A DNA stretch of 64,000 nucleotides, taken from assembly GCA_963668325.1 (NCBI GenBank), contig OY764222.1:2418001-2482000 (forward strand), given 5' to 3'. Below the pieces are notes generated by a model. The model ran no database searches and was not told the origin of the DNA. It saw only the letters and a list, made by a program, of their open reading frames with translations. Both the position numbers and the translations under genes were made by a program. This DNA is from MPNP01 sp963668325 (GTDB lineage Bacteria > Pseudomonadota > Alphaproteobacteria > Rhodobacterales > Rhodobacteraceae). Each line of letters begins with the position of its first letter. Position 1 is the stretch's first letter. Shown here piece after piece: positions 36,226 through 47,200 of this stretch.

Positions 36226-37623
36226 ATGGTTAACTTCCGTATTGAATCCGACAGTTTTGGTAAGCTGAAGGTACCTTCCGATAAATTTTGGGGGGCTCAA
36301 ACTCAAAGATCCCTAATGAATTTTCCAATTGGGCAAGAAACCCAGCCAGCTTCAATTATTCAGGCGTTTGGAATCATTAAGAAATCCTGTGCCTTGACCA
36401 ACATGAAATTCGGACTGCTTGAACCTGAAATTGGCCAAGCGATTTGTACTGCGGCTGAAGAAGTAATTTCTGGCGAGCTTGATGATAATTTCCCTTTAGT
36501 GGTATGGCAAACGGGTTCAGGGACCCAAACCAACATGAATGCCAATGAGGTCATAGCCAACCTGGCAATAAAATCTCTTGGGGGTGAAATAGGGTCCAAA
36601 AAGCCAGTTCATCCCAATGATCATGTAAATATGAGTCAATCGTCAAATGACACTTTTCCAACGGCGATGCATGTTGCTACAGCTCTATTGGTTAATAACG
36701 AGTTGCTACCCTCCCTAACTCTCTTGATTCGGGCATTAAGAACAAAATGTACAGAATTTGAAGGGATAATAAAAATTGGGAGAACTCATACTCAGGACGC
36801 CACTCCTCTTACCTTGACCCAGGAATTTTCAGGTTATTTACGGCAGGTTGAATTATCCGAAATCAGGGTTCAAAAGGCTTTGGAAAGTATTTATGAATTG
36901 GCACAGGGTGGAACTGCTGTTGGTACCGGATTGAATACAATAGAAGGTTGGGACAAGGAAGTTGCCAAGAATATATCTGATTTAACCTCCCTCCCTTTTG
37001 TCACAGCCAAAAATAAATTTGAAGCGTTGGCCAGCCATGATGCAATGGTCGGTATGTCAGGAGCTCTTAAGAGTACAGCTGTTTCCCTCTTTAAAATTGC
37101 CAATGATATTCGGTTTCTGGCCTCCGGTCCTCGAAGCGGTCTTGGTGAACTATTACTTCCTGAAAACGAACCTGGTTCATCAATAATGCCTGGTAAAGTA
37201 AATCCGACCCAAACCGAAGCCTTGACCATGGTTTGTGCCCAGGTGATGGGGAATGATGCGGGGGTTGGTTTTGCCGGTAGCCAGGGGCATTTCGAACTCA
37301 ATGTTTTCAAGCCCATGATTGCTCATAATGTTATTCAATCAATCCAGCTTCTATCAGACAGCACGACTTCTTTTGTAGAAAGATGTGTGACAGGCATAAA
37401 GGCAAATGAGGCCAGGATAAATTTCCTGATGGAAGAATCGCTTATGCTGGTAACCGCCCTGTCCCCGGTAATCGGCTATGACAAATCCACCAAGGTTGCC
37501 AAATTGGCCCATTCCAAGGGTTCTACATTGAAAGAAGCCGCCTTGGAACTTGGTTATGTAACTTCCGAGGAATTTGACCGGATTGTCAATCCTAAAGAAA
37601 TGGTTGGACCCAGTTCAAATTAA
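36226..37623 (+). CDS. fumC: Fumarate hydratase class II
   Basis: A 465-residue fumarase of the TCA cycle. The superfamily signature G-S-S-I-M-P-G-K-V-N-P is present around residue 320, with GRTHTQDATPLTLTQE and SSNDTFPTAMH carrying further active-site residues. The sspB-fumC neighbourhood is frequent in Alphaproteobacteria. Confidence 0.96.
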   Translation: MVNFRIESDSFGKLKVPSDKFWGAQTQRSLMNFPIGQETQPASIIQAFGIIKKSCALTNMKFGLLEPEIGQAICTAAEEVISGELDDNFPLVVWQTGSGTQTNMNANEVIANLAIKSLGGEIGSKKPVHPNDHVNMSQSSNDTFPTAMHVATALLVNNELLPSLTLLIRALRTKCTEFEGIIKIGRTHTQDATPLTLTQEFSGYLRQVELSEIRVQKALESIYELAQGGTAVGTGLNTIEGWDKEVAKNISDLTSLPFVTAKNKFEALASHDAMVGMSGALKSTAVSLFKIANDIRFLASGPRSGLGELLLPENEPGSSIMPGKVNPTQTEALTMVCAQVMGNDAGVGFAGSQGHFELNVFKPMIAHNVIQSIQLLSDSTTSFVERCVTGIKANEARINFLMEESLMLVTALSPVIGYDKSTKVAKLAHSKGSTLKEAALELGYVTSEEFDRIVNPKEMVGPSSN

Positions 37624-38044
37624 TCTTGTACTGATTACCCCCTAAAGACATAAAGAATTAGTGTCTGCGTTTTAGTTCTTTACTGTGCATTATCAGTACA
37701 TGCTCCATCCTAAATTCTTTTCTATCACCCTCATATTTCAAGGGTGGAATAGGCCCAACTATTATCAATCGGTCAGGATGCTTCCTTGGCTACCTGGATT
37801 CCAGAACCCCTATAACAACCAGCTTATCTACATTACTTGTCAAAGACCAGATATAGAATCTAAAATCTTCCAAAGTACTTACCCCGGGTTAGATTAGGTA
37901 GAATACCTTCAGTATATTTGCCACCAAAGGATAAGAAAAGTTATCCACAGGGGAATTCAAATGTTTTTGGATTCGGTTGCTATTATTGCTAATCATTCAA
38001 AGTATTGATTCGAAAATTTATGTTGTTTGCTTAAAGGTTTATTT
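37624..38044. other. Intergenic region upstream of the first flavoprotein
   Basis: About 420 bp. A 70-codon frame at 37685-37897 has no family likeness and no convincing ribosome site. The clear features are an inverted repeat GGATAA-n6-TTATCC (37929-37946) and an exact DnaA box TTATCCACA (37941-37949) built into it. I saw no glycine- or SAM-riboswitch core, though these would be plausible for the downstream genes. Confidence 0.5.
37929..37949. promoter_or_regulatory. Inverted repeat containing a DnaA box
   Basis: GGATAA (37929-37934) and TTATCC (37941-37946) are exact inverted copies with a 6-bp spacer. The right half continues to TTATCCACA, a perfect DnaA 9-mer. It lies about 96 bp upstream of the flavoprotein start, so it may be an operator. 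Confidence 0.4.
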
Positions 38045-40489
38045 ATGGCAGAATTACCTACCACCTCCCGTGTGATAATTATCGGAGGAGGTGCAGTTGG
38101 AACCTCAGCACTTTATCATTTATGCCGAAGCGGTTGGAATGATGCACTTCTCTTAGAAAAAAATCAACTTACTGCCGGTTCTACCTGGCATGCAGCTGGG
38201 AATGTTCCAACCTTTTCAAGCAGTTGGTCGATTATGAATATTCAGAGATATTCGGCAGAACTCTACAGAACGCTTGGTACTGAAGTCGATTACCCCATGA
38301 ATTACCATGTTACAGGTTCGATCAGACTTGCCCATTCCAAAAACCGCATGAAGGAATTCCATCGAGCTGTCGGAATGGGTAAATATCAAGGAATGGAACT
38401 ATCCATTCTTGATCTAGATGAAATTAAGGAAAGATATCCGTTTATCGAAACCCATGACCTCATTGGGGCATTGTACGATCCCAATGACGGTGATATTGAT
38501 CCGGCCCAATTGACGCAAGCAATGGCTAAGGGGGCCAGAAACCTTGGTGCCAAGATTTTTCAGAATACTGAGGTTACAGGTATTTCAAGAGAAAACAATG
38601 AATGGATAGTACATACACCGAAGGGAAATATCAGGTGTGAGATTGTCGTAAATTCTGCTGGTTATTATTCGGCACGAGTCGGTGATTATTTCCTTCCCTT
38701 TGGTGGTCGCAAAGTCCCCATGGCAACCATGAGCCACCAATATATCCTCACCGAAGAAATTCCAGAGCTGCGTGAGTGGTCAAAAAAGGAGGGGAAGAAG
38801 CTCCCATTATTACGTGATGTGGACATCTCCTATTACCTTCGTCAGGAAAAGAATGGGCTTAATCTTGGTCCCTACGAGCGAAATTGCTTCTCACATTGGG
38901 CTTCAGAAACAGATCCCTTACCCGATGATTTCTCCTTTCAATTGTTTGAAAGTGATACCGAACGCTTGGAATTTTATATTGAGGATGCCTGCGAAAGAGT
39001 TCCCCTTTTAGGCCGGGCCGGTATTCAAAATGTAATTAATGGGCCTATTCCCTATGCACCGGACGGAAACCCCCTTATTGGCCCCATGCCTGGGGTAAGG
39101 AATGCCTTCGAATGTTGTGTCTTTACCTTTGGTATAGCTCAAGGTGGTGGTGCTGGAAAGGTGCTCGCAGAATGGATAACTGAAGGCCAGACCGAATGGG
39201 ATATGTGGTCTTGTGATCCCAGAAGATATACCGATTATACTGATCAAGGTTATTGTGAAGCCAAAGCCAAGGAGGTTTATGGGCATGAATATGCCATACA
39301 TTTCCCCTACCACCAATGGCCCGCTGCAAGAAACAAGAAGCTATCTCCAATTCATGACAAAATCCTATCACTCGGTGGACAGATGGGTGCCTTCAACGGG
39401 TGGGAACGGGCAAATTGGTTTGCTCATCCGGGAGATGATACTTCTGAAGAGGCTACTTTAACCTGGAGTCGTAATGGACCTTGGGAACCACGAGTAAAGC
39501 AGGAATGTGAGCTTGTTCATAACTCAGTGGGAGTCTTGGACCTACCAGGGTTTGCAAGGTTTACCCTAGGTGGCAAGGGAGCCGGAGAATGGCTTGCTTC
39601 TAAAATTGCAGGAAGCCTGCCAAAAGTAGGTAGAATGAACCTGGGTTATTTCCCGACTGATAAAGGTCGGGTTTTGACAGAAATGTCCATAATAAGGCAT
39701 GATGAGGATTCCATTACACTAATCTCAGCCGCAACAGCGCAATGGCATGATTTTGAGGTCCTCAAATTTGACCTGCCTGCAAATCTAACCCTTACTGACG
39801 TAACTGACCGCTATTCTACCTTGATTGTGTCCGGTCCCAAGTCCAGAGATCTATTTAGTAAAATTTCAGATGCAGATTTGAACCTTCCCTGGTTAAGCCA
39901 TCAGTCAGCCGAAGTTATAGGTAAACCTGTTTCATTGCTTCGAGTTAGCTTTGCCGGCGAATTGGGTTGGGAAATACATACTCAAAATGAATATGCACCT
40001 GAAATCTATGATGCCCTCGGCGCGGAGAATGTTAAGCCATTTGGCATGTTTGCCTTGAATTCACTCAGAATTGAAAAAGGGTTCAGGGCCTGGAAAGGCG
40101 ACCTTTCGACGGATTATTCCTTACTGGAAAGTAGTCTGGATCGATTCATCAAGTTTGATAAGCCCCAGGATTTTCCTGGGAAGCAAGCATTACAGATTGA
40201 AAAGCAAAGTGGCAGTAAAAAGCAATTTGCCGTGCTGACAGTCGAACAGGATGAGTACGATACGCCTTATATGTCAACTCTTTGGCACAATGGGACTGTT
40301 GTTGGTGAAACAACTTCGGGGGCTTGGGGATACAGGGTGAACAAGAATATCGCCTTGGCGATATTGAAAGCTGACCTGGTGAAACCAGGAGCAGAACTGC
40401 AAGTGGAGATTTTTGGCGAAATGTATCCCGCTATCGTACAGGCTGGAAGTGGCTTGTTTGATCCATCCCACAGCCGATTAAAATCCTGA
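38045..40489 (+). CDS. FAD-dependent oxidoreductase/aminomethyltransferase, dimethylglycine dehydrogenase-like (copy 1)
   Basis: About 814 residues. The N-terminal DAO-type FAD domain starts with I-I-I-G-G-G-A-V-G-T and carries S-T-W-H-A-A-G; the His there is the usual site of covalent FAD in dimethylglycine and sarcosine dehydrogenases. A FAO linker domain is followed by a GcvT-type folate-binding domain and its C-terminal barrel (from about residue 460). Such enzymes oxidise N-methyl groups and pass the formaldehyde unit to tetrahydrofolate. The exact substrate cannot be read. The ATG at 38045 has AAAGG seven bases upstream. A paralogue of about equal size follows after 34 bp. Confidence 0.85.
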   Translation: MAELPTTSRVIIIGGGAVGTSALYHLCRSGWNDALLLEKNQLTAGSTWHAAGNVPTFSSSWSIMNIQRYSAELYRTLGTEVDYPMNYHVTGSIRLAHSKNRMKEFHRAVGMGKYQGMELSILDLDEIKERYPFIETHDLIGALYDPNDGDIDPAQLTQAMAKGARNLGAKIFQNTEVTGISRENNEWIVHTPKGNIRCEIVVNSAGYYSARVGDYFLPFGGRKVPMATMSHQYILTEEIPELREWSKKEGKKLPLLRDVDISYYLRQEKNGLNLGPYERNCFSHWASETDPLPDDFSFQLFESDTERLEFYIEDACERVPLLGRAGIQNVINGPIPYAPDGNPLIGPMPGVRNAFECCVFTFGIAQGGGAGKVLAEWITEGQTEWDMWSCDPRRYTDYTDQGYCEAKAKEVYGHEYAIHFPYHQWPAARNKKLSPIHDKILSLGGQMGAFNGWERANWFAHPGDDTSEEATLTWSRNGPWEPRVKQECELVHNSVGVLDLPGFARFTLGGKGAGEWLASKIAGSLPKVGRMNLGYFPTDKGRVLTEMSIIRHDEDSITLISAATAQWHDFEVLKFDLPANLTLTDVTDRYSTLIVSGPKSRDLFSKISDADLNLPWLSHQSAEVIGKPVSLLRVSFAGELGWEIHTQNEYAPEIYDALGAENVKPFGMFALNSLRIEKGFRAWKGDLSTDYSLLESSLDRFIKFDKPQDFPGKQALQIEKQSGSKKQFAVLTVEQDEYDTPYMSTLWHNGTVVGETTSGAWGYRVNKNIALAILKADLVKPGAELQVEIFGEMYPAIVQAGSGLFDPSHSRLKS

Positions 40490-40523
40490 TTTCCTCCCTT
40501 ACAGATTCGCATTGGAGAAAATA

Positions 40524-42974
40524 ATGCAAAATTCTTCCATACCTGAAAAAGCAAGAGTTGTCATTATAGGGGGTGGGGTTGTTGGTTGCTCGGTGGCCTA
40601 CCATCTGGGAAAGTTGGGATGGAAAGATGTTATCCTCCTTGAGCGGAAAAAATTGACAAGTGGAACAACCTGGCATGCCGCAGGCTTGATCGCACAGTTA
40701 AGGGCCACGGCTAATATGACCAAATTAGCCAAATATTCACAGGAACTTTATGGTTCCCTGGAAGAAGAAACTGGAATAGCAACGGGATTTGTCAGAACAG
40801 GCTCAATTACAGTTGCATTGACGGAAGAACGTAAGGAAGAGATTTATCGATCAGCCTCAATGGCAAGGGCATTTGGTGTCGAGGTCGAAGAAATTTCACC
40901 CCACGAGGTCAAGACAAGATATCCTCATCTGAACATTCAGGATATCATTGGCGGTGTTTACTTGCCGCTTGATGGTCAAGGTGACCCCTCGAATATCTGT
41001 CAAGCCCTGGCAAAAGGTGCCAGGCAATTTGGTGTACAAATAATTGAAGGCACCAAGGTAACCGGATGTACAAATAAAGACAGAAGGGTTTCATCTGTTT
41101 CGTGGATAAGACCGAATGAAGAAGGAACCATTGATTGTGATTTTGTCGTCAATTGTGGAGGTATGTGGGGTCGGGAAGTCGGTTTGATGGCTGGAGTCAA
41201 TGTTCCCCTGCACGCATGTGAACATTTTTATATTGTAACGGAACCCATTGAAGGGTTAACCCGCCTCCCGGTCCTACGAGTTCCTGACGAATACGCCTAT
41301 TACAAGGAAGACGCCGGCAAGCTACTGGTTGGAGCTTTTGAACCAACAGCCAAGCCCTGGGGCATGGATGGAATTCCAGATGACTTTGAGTTTGATCAGT
41401 TGCCCGAGGATTTTGATCATTTTGAACCAATCTTGGAAATGGCAATAAACAGAATGCCTATGCTGGAAAATACTGGTATCCATACTTTCTTTAATGGGCC
41501 GGAGAGTTTTACGCCAGACAATGCCTATTATTTGGGTAAAGCATCCGAATTGGAGAACTATTTTGTTGCCTGCGGATTTAATTCCGTTGGGATAGCATCA
41601 GCTGGTGGAGCCGGGTTTGCCCTGGCTCAATGGATGCAGGATGGCGAAAAACCGTTTGATCTTGGTGATGTTGATATTTCCCGAGTTCAGCCCTTCCAAG
41701 GCAACAAAACATATCTTTATCAAAGAGTTTCTGAGGCATTGGGATTGCTTTATGCCGATCATTTCCCCTTCCGGCAAAAGGAAACTGCCAGGGGTATTCG
41801 AAGAACTCCCTTTCATGACAGGCTTCTGGCGAATGGTGCAGTAATGGGTGAAGTATCAGGTTGGGAACGGGCCAACTGGTTTGCCACAGGAGATCAATCT
41901 TCTTCCTATGAATACAGTTGGAAAAGACAAAACTGGTTCAACAACTGGGCTGAAGAGCATTTGGCCATTCGTAACAATATAGGTCTCTATGACATGTCCT
42001 CTTTCGGCAAGATCCTGATTCAAGGCCCCGATTCCGAGAAGTTTTTGAACTATGTTTGTGGAGCAGATTTGGCAGTACCAAATGGGAAGATTGTGTACAC
42101 CCAGTTTCTAAATTCAAATGGGGGTATAGAAGCAGATGTAACTGTCACTCGTCTTACCGAAAACAAATACCTGGTTGTAACGCCTGCCGCAACCAGGCTT
42201 GCTGATCAAACTCGCCTCGAATATTTTGCCAGAAACTTCAGTGTTGTAATTACTGATGTTACGTCTGGGGAAGGAGTTTTGGCTTTAATGGGGCCAAATT
42301 CCCGCAAGTTGATGGAAAAAATATCTCCCAATGATTTTTCAAATAACAACTTCCCATTTGGAACTGCCAGGAAAATCGAAATTGGCATGGGACAAGCTCG
42401 GGCACATCGGGTTTCCTATGTTGGTGAGTTGGGATGGGAAATATATATTTCTACCGATATGACCTCCCATGTCTTTGATGCAATAATGGAAGCTGGCAAG
42501 TCCATGGATTTAAGGCTATGTGGACTTCACATGATGGACAGTTGCAGGGCCGAAAAGGGTTTTCGTCATTTTGGCCATGACATTACCTCGGAAGATCATG
42601 TATTGGAGGCCGGCCTAGGGTTTGCAGTCAATACGGCCAAGGATAACTTTATAGGCAAAGAAGCAGTAACCCAGAAAAAAGAAAAAGGGTTAGAACAAAG
42701 GTTGCTGCAATTCATTCTTGAAGACCCTACCCCCCTACTCTACCACAACGAACCAATTGTTCGGGATCAGGAAATTGTCGGATATTTATCTTCGGGAAGC
42801 TATGGCCATCATCTGGGTGCTTCAATCGGTATGGGATATGTCCCTGCCAAGGATGAAACTGTTCAGGATTTATTGAGTTCCGACTATCATATTGAAATTG
42901 CCGGTGCAAGGGTTACGGCCAAGGCCAGTACCAAACCCTTATATGACCCTACCCATGCACGGATGAAGGTGTAA
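40524..42974 (+). CDS. FAD-dependent oxidoreductase/aminomethyltransferase, dimethylglycine dehydrogenase-like (copy 2)
   Basis: About 816 residues with the same domain order as copy 1: V-I-I-G-G-G-V-V-G, T-T-W-H-A-A-G-L with the covalent-FAD His, FAO region, then GcvT domain. It keeps the more typical G-L-I-A-Q-L-R after the His, where copy 1 has N-V-P-T-F-S. This suggests that copy 2 is closer to the canonical enzyme and copy 1 has a changed active site. The start ATG at 40524 has GGAG at good spacing. The pair is probably one operon, linked in function to the corrinoid/Bmt genes at 9-11 kb (inference). No etf gene is adjacent. Confidence 0.86.
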   Translation: MQNSSIPEKARVVIIGGGVVGCSVAYHLGKLGWKDVILLERKKLTSGTTWHAAGLIAQLRATANMTKLAKYSQELYGSLEEETGIATGFVRTGSITVALTEERKEEIYRSASMARAFGVEVEEISPHEVKTRYPHLNIQDIIGGVYLPLDGQGDPSNICQALAKGARQFGVQIIEGTKVTGCTNKDRRVSSVSWIRPNEEGTIDCDFVVNCGGMWGREVGLMAGVNVPLHACEHFYIVTEPIEGLTRLPVLRVPDEYAYYKEDAGKLLVGAFEPTAKPWGMDGIPDDFEFDQLPEDFDHFEPILEMAINRMPMLENTGIHTFFNGPESFTPDNAYYLGKASELENYFVACGFNSVGIASAGGAGFALAQWMQDGEKPFDLGDVDISRVQPFQGNKTYLYQRVSEALGLLYADHFPFRQKETARGIRRTPFHDRLLANGAVMGEVSGWERANWFATGDQSSSYEYSWKRQNWFNNWAEEHLAIRNNIGLYDMSSFGKILIQGPDSEKFLNYVCGADLAVPNGKIVYTQFLNSNGGIEADVTVTRLTENKYLVVTPAATRLADQTRLEYFARNFSVVITDVTSGEGVLALMGPNSRKLMEKISPNDFSNNNFPFGTARKIEIGMGQARAHRVSYVGELGWEIYISTDMTSHVFDAIMEAGKSMDLRLCGLHMMDSCRAEKGFRHFGHDITSEDHVLEAGLGFAVNTAKDNFIGKEAVTQKKEKGLEQRLLQFILEDPTPLLYHNEPIVRDQEIVGYLSSGSYGHHLGASIGMGYVPAKDETVQDLLSSDYHIEIAGARVTAKASTKPLYDPTHARMKV

Positions 42975-42993
42975 GGCTCTAGTTCCGATAGAA

Positions 42994-43737
42994 TTAACCA
43001 ACGACAGCCAACCAGGGAACGTTTTCAAGTAACCAATAGGAAATGACTGAAAAGCGATTGGTCAGCAACAAGCTACCAACCGAAATAAGAATCACTCCTA
43101 TTATTATTTCTATCAGCCTGAAGTGTTTTTTTAGTCGATTGGAAAAAGCAAGAAACCTGTCAATAAAGAAGGCCGCCAACACAAAAGGAAAACCCAACCC
43201 CAAAGCATATACCCCCAAAAGAAAAGTTCCCCTTGCAATTGAACTTTCCTGGGCTGCTAATGACAAGATCGCTCCAAGCTGTGGTCCAATGCAAGGTACC
43301 CAGCCAAAGGCAAAGGCCAGTCCCAGAACAAATGCACTTAGGGCTTTTCCTCCTTTGTTAACGGGATTTAATCTAAATTCACGATTCAGAATCGGAATTC
43401 TGAAAATACCTAGAAAATGAAGGCCAAAAATAATGATTACACCGCCGGCAATTCTTCCAAAGAGAATTTGGTTTTGTAGAAAGAACCTGCCAAGACTGGA
43501 AACAGTAAATCCTAATAACAGGAAGACAAATGCGAGACCAAGGAAGAAGAAGAGAGCCGAATAGACTACTTGGCTTCTAGTGCCCTGTTTGGAGTTCATT
43601 TCAGAGAATGAGACCCCACTGATAAAAGCAAGGTATGGTGGTACTACAGGCAGGACACAGGGCGAAATAAAACTCAATATACCTGCGGAAAAGGCTATCA
43701 GGATTGACAGCATCATGCCAGAATCAATTATTTCCAT
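42994..43737 (-). CDS. ccdA: Cytochrome c biogenesis protein CcdA
   Basis: A 247-residue inner-membrane protein with about six helices that carries reducing equivalents from thioredoxin to periplasmic thiols. Its two reactive cysteines lie in I-S-P-C-V-L-P-V-V-P-P-Y and G-W-V-P-C-I-G-P-Q-L-G. It has no periplasmic DsbD domains, so it is the short CcdA type. It converges on the flavoprotein operon (19 bp between stops). Confidence 0.93.
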   Translation of the reverse strand: MEIIDSGMMLSILIAFSAGILSFISPCVLPVVPPYLAFISGVSFSEMNSKQGTRSQVVYSALFFFLGLAFVFLLLGFTVSSLGRFFLQNQILFGRIAGGVIIIFGLHFLGIFRIPILNREFRLNPVNKGGKALSAFVLGLAFAFGWVPCIGPQLGAILSLAAQESSIARGTFLLGVYALGLGFPFVLAAFFIDRFLAFSNRLKKHFRLIEIIIGVILISVGSLLLTNRFSVISYWLLENVPWLAVVG

Positions 43738-44036
43738 ATTAACCAGATATAAATTTTTGTTTAGGTAATGCTGCTACAGGTTATGTCAGAAAGATAATTC
43801 CTTTCAGATTTCATTCATCCCTACTTCACAAAAGAATTATCCAATAGTATCAATGGATCGAATCAGTGGTTTCTTGATTCTGGGTAGTTTCAACAGTCAT
43901 CATCTAGGCCAATCTGTATCATAGTCACTATGAATGGTTTATCTGAATGTAAATTATCCTATTTGAAGATAACGAAAAGGGGAAATAACAATCCTGTTAG
44001 TTCATTTCGTTAAGTGAATGGAAGTCTAGGTTTAAC

Positions 44037-44276
44037 GTGACCGACTCTGAAACCGGTAAAATCCTACAACTAGACACGACAGGACTGCTCTGTCCATTAC
44101 CAGTTCTCAAAATTCAGAAAGCAATAAAGACCATAAAGCCTGGAGATTTATTGGAAGTCTTAGCTGATGATCCGGTAGCAACCATTGATATCCCAAATTA
44201 CTGCCGGGAGTCTGGCCATAAACTACTTGGTGAAGAGGTAAATGGCTTAAATAAATTTATCATCCAAAAAGTCTGA
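44037..44276 (+). CDS. tusA: Sulfurtransferase TusA family protein
   Basis: A 79-residue protein with the TusA/SirA core: L-L-C-P-L-P-V-L-K, with the sulfur-carrying Cys19 in a CPxP motif, then DDPVATIDIPNYCRESGH. It may pass sulfur for tRNA thiolation or another route. The start is GTG at 44037, placing the Cys at the typical position. It converges on iorAB. Confidence 0.9.
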   Translation: MTDSETGKILQLDTTGLLCPLPVLKIQKAIKTIKPGDLLEVLADDPVATIDIPNYCRESGHKLLGEEVNGLNKFIIQKV

Positions 44277-44299
44277 GGAATAAAAAATTAATTTCGCTT

Positions 44300-47200
44300 T
44301 TATTCCCTTATGCGTTTGCTACTTAATGCTACTTGCGTTTCTACAGTAGATTTCAATATCTTGCGTCGTTCCATGGCTGAAATGTAATTTGCCTTCCAAA
44401 CTGGTCCATACCCACTGATTTGCTGAGGTAATTCAGCCAATTCCAATACTTCTGGAGATATGTCTGGATAGTCCAACTGATTGATATGGACCATGTCCGA
44501 ACGATATTGCACTCTCAGTTTATATTGTAGTTTTCTTTCTTCACTAAATCGAAATGGATCAAAAACAGTTCCCCTGACCCTTTTCATGGTAGCCAATAAC
44601 CTGAATACTGGAATCAGCCAGCTACCAAATGCATACTTCTTTGGTCGAGCCCCATTTTTTGATTTGCTTATCAGTGGAGGGGCTAAATGAAATTTCATTT
44701 TGAAATCTCCTTTGAACTCCTTGTTCGCCTTATCAACAGTATTCAGGTGAAGACGTGCAACTTCGTATTCATCCTTAACAGCAAGTACTTTATGATAACT
44801 TTTTGCTACGGCCTCCTTAAGGGTTGGATTTTGAAATTTTTTAACCACTGTAATAAAGTGATCAGCCAATTCATCTCCCTGGTATTCAACCAAATGTTTC
44901 CTTCTGAACTCAATGGGATCAATGTTCCCTAGTTCATCTGCATTCGCATTATTGGAAACTAACTTGGCCAGCAGGTCATTTTCAGTAGCAGCCCACCGCC
45001 CAATTTCAAAGGCCTGAGTATTTTCTTCAATTTGAACACCATTCAACTCAATGGCCCGCAAGATTGCTTCTTTTCCTAAAGGGATGGTTCCATTTTGCCA
45101 AGCCATGCCCAAAAGAATCATATTTGAATAGATTGAATTTCCCAACAGCAGGTTGGCTAAAGTGTTGGCATCAATACTCTGCACGCCATTGGGACCCACC
45201 TTGGCCTCAATCCTTTGAATCAAACTTTCACCAGGAATGGTAAAATTAGTGTCTCTGGTAAAATCCCCGGTAATGATTTCGAATGAATTTAAGGCAACCT
45301 TGGTTTTATCTGATTTCATTACCCTGAGGATATCGGCTATAGCGGTTACGACCAAATCTCCACCGATGACACAGTCAGCTTCATTATTGGCTACCCTGAT
45401 TGCTGAAATGTCCTCCTTTTTATTGGCAATCCGGCAATGAATGGTTACTGCTCCCCCTTTTTGAGCAAGTCCGGCCATTTCAATGACACCAACACCCTTG
45501 TTCTCAAGGTGGGAGGCCTGGGCCAAAAGTGCACCAATAGTTACGACTCCGGTTCCACCAACGCCAGTAATTACGATGTTAAAGGTTTTATCGATGGAAG
45601 GTATTGCTGGCCGGGCGATAGTAGGTATATCGATTTCATGGCTTTTTTCCTGTCTGGGTTCCGCACCCTCCAGGGTTACGAATGAAGGGCAAAACCCCTT
45701 CAGACAGCTTAGATCCATATTACAGCTTGATTGATCAACAGCCCTTTTCCGACCCAATTCAGTTTCGACTGGTATCAAGGATATGCAGTTGGACTGCACA
45801 CCACAATCACCACAGCCTTCACATACATCGGTATTGATAAATACCCTTTCGCTAATTGGTGGGAAGGCACCTCTTTTTCTTCGGCGTCTCTTTTCAGCAG
45901 CACAGGTTTGAACATAAACTATGGCACTGACACCAGGCAGGTTTCTAAACTTCCTTTGAACTTCCTCAAGTTTTTCGCGGGGATAAAACTTTACCTGGTC
46001 AGGTAAATCCTTCTGATCAAAATCCTCTTTTTCATCATAAACCACCGCAACCTTGCCAACCCCAATCGCCACAAGTTCCCTTATGACCTTTTGCGGTGAT
46101 AAATCGCCATCATTAAGCTGCCCACCTGTCATGGCCACAGCATCATTGTAAAGAATCTTGTAGGTCATGTTGACCCCGGATACCACAGCAGCTCGAATGG
46201 TTTGTATTCCAGAGTGGTTATAGGTTCCATCACCCATATTCTGAAAAATATGATCGGTGTTGGAAAATGGCGCTTCCCCTATCCAGTTGGCACCTTCACC
46301 ACCCATATGAGTGAACCCCAAGGTATCACGATCCATCCATTGAACCATATAGTGACAACCGATACCTGCATAGGCTCTTGATCCTTCTGGCACTTTGGTT
46401 GAGGTGTTATGAGGACATCCTGAACAAAAGTATGGACTTCTGGTCAGGATATCGGGTGTGTTTTCCTCCCGGTTAGAATCCTTCAACTGCCTTAGATTGG
46501 CCAATAGCTGTTCAGTTTGAAGTTCCTTATAATTTAATATCTGACCGATCCCGAGAGCAATTTGAATGGGGTTGAGGCCGTATTTGGCAGTAAATAAAAT
46601 ATCACCCTTATGGTCTCTGTGGCCGAAAACCTGGTAAGCCTTCCGCTGATTGAATAGAATTTCCTTAATCTGGGCTTCGATTAGCTTGCGTTTTTCTTCA
46701 ACGACAATGATGACATCCAGGCCCTCAACCCATTCGAGCAAGCCTTTTTGATCCAATGGCCACGTCAAGCCAATCTTGAAGGTGGTTATGCCAAGCCTTT
46801 CCAGCTCCTGATCATCCAATCCCAAAAGAGTTAGGGCATGGGTCAGATCAAACCAGTTTTTCCCGGCAGCAACTATTCCTAACCTTGCACCAGGCTTCCC
46901 AGCCACTCTGTAATTAAGGTTGTTCTTATAGGCAAAGGCTTCTGCTGCATATCGCCGGTAATCAAGTATACGGGCTTCCCTTTCACCTGGAGTATCCCAA
47001 ATCCTGATATTCAGCCCATCTTCGGGTAAGTCAAATGAGGGTATTTCATATTTTATTCTGAAGGGATCGCCATCAACCACAGTAGTTGATTCGATGGTTT
47101 CTTTCATACATTTCAAGCCAACCCAATTGCCTGAAAACCTTGATAGGGCAATACCATACACCCCATAATCCAATACTTCCTGCACTCCGGCAGGTGAAAA

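Noticed and set aside
37685..37897. 70-codon frame between fumC and the flavoprotein operon
   Set aside because: No family likeness, no ribosome-binding site and an odd aromatic/Pro-rich composition; treated as a chance frame in a promoter region.
37624..38044. Glycine or SAM riboswitch before the flavoprotein genes
   Set aside because: No conserved aptamer core could be identified by eye.
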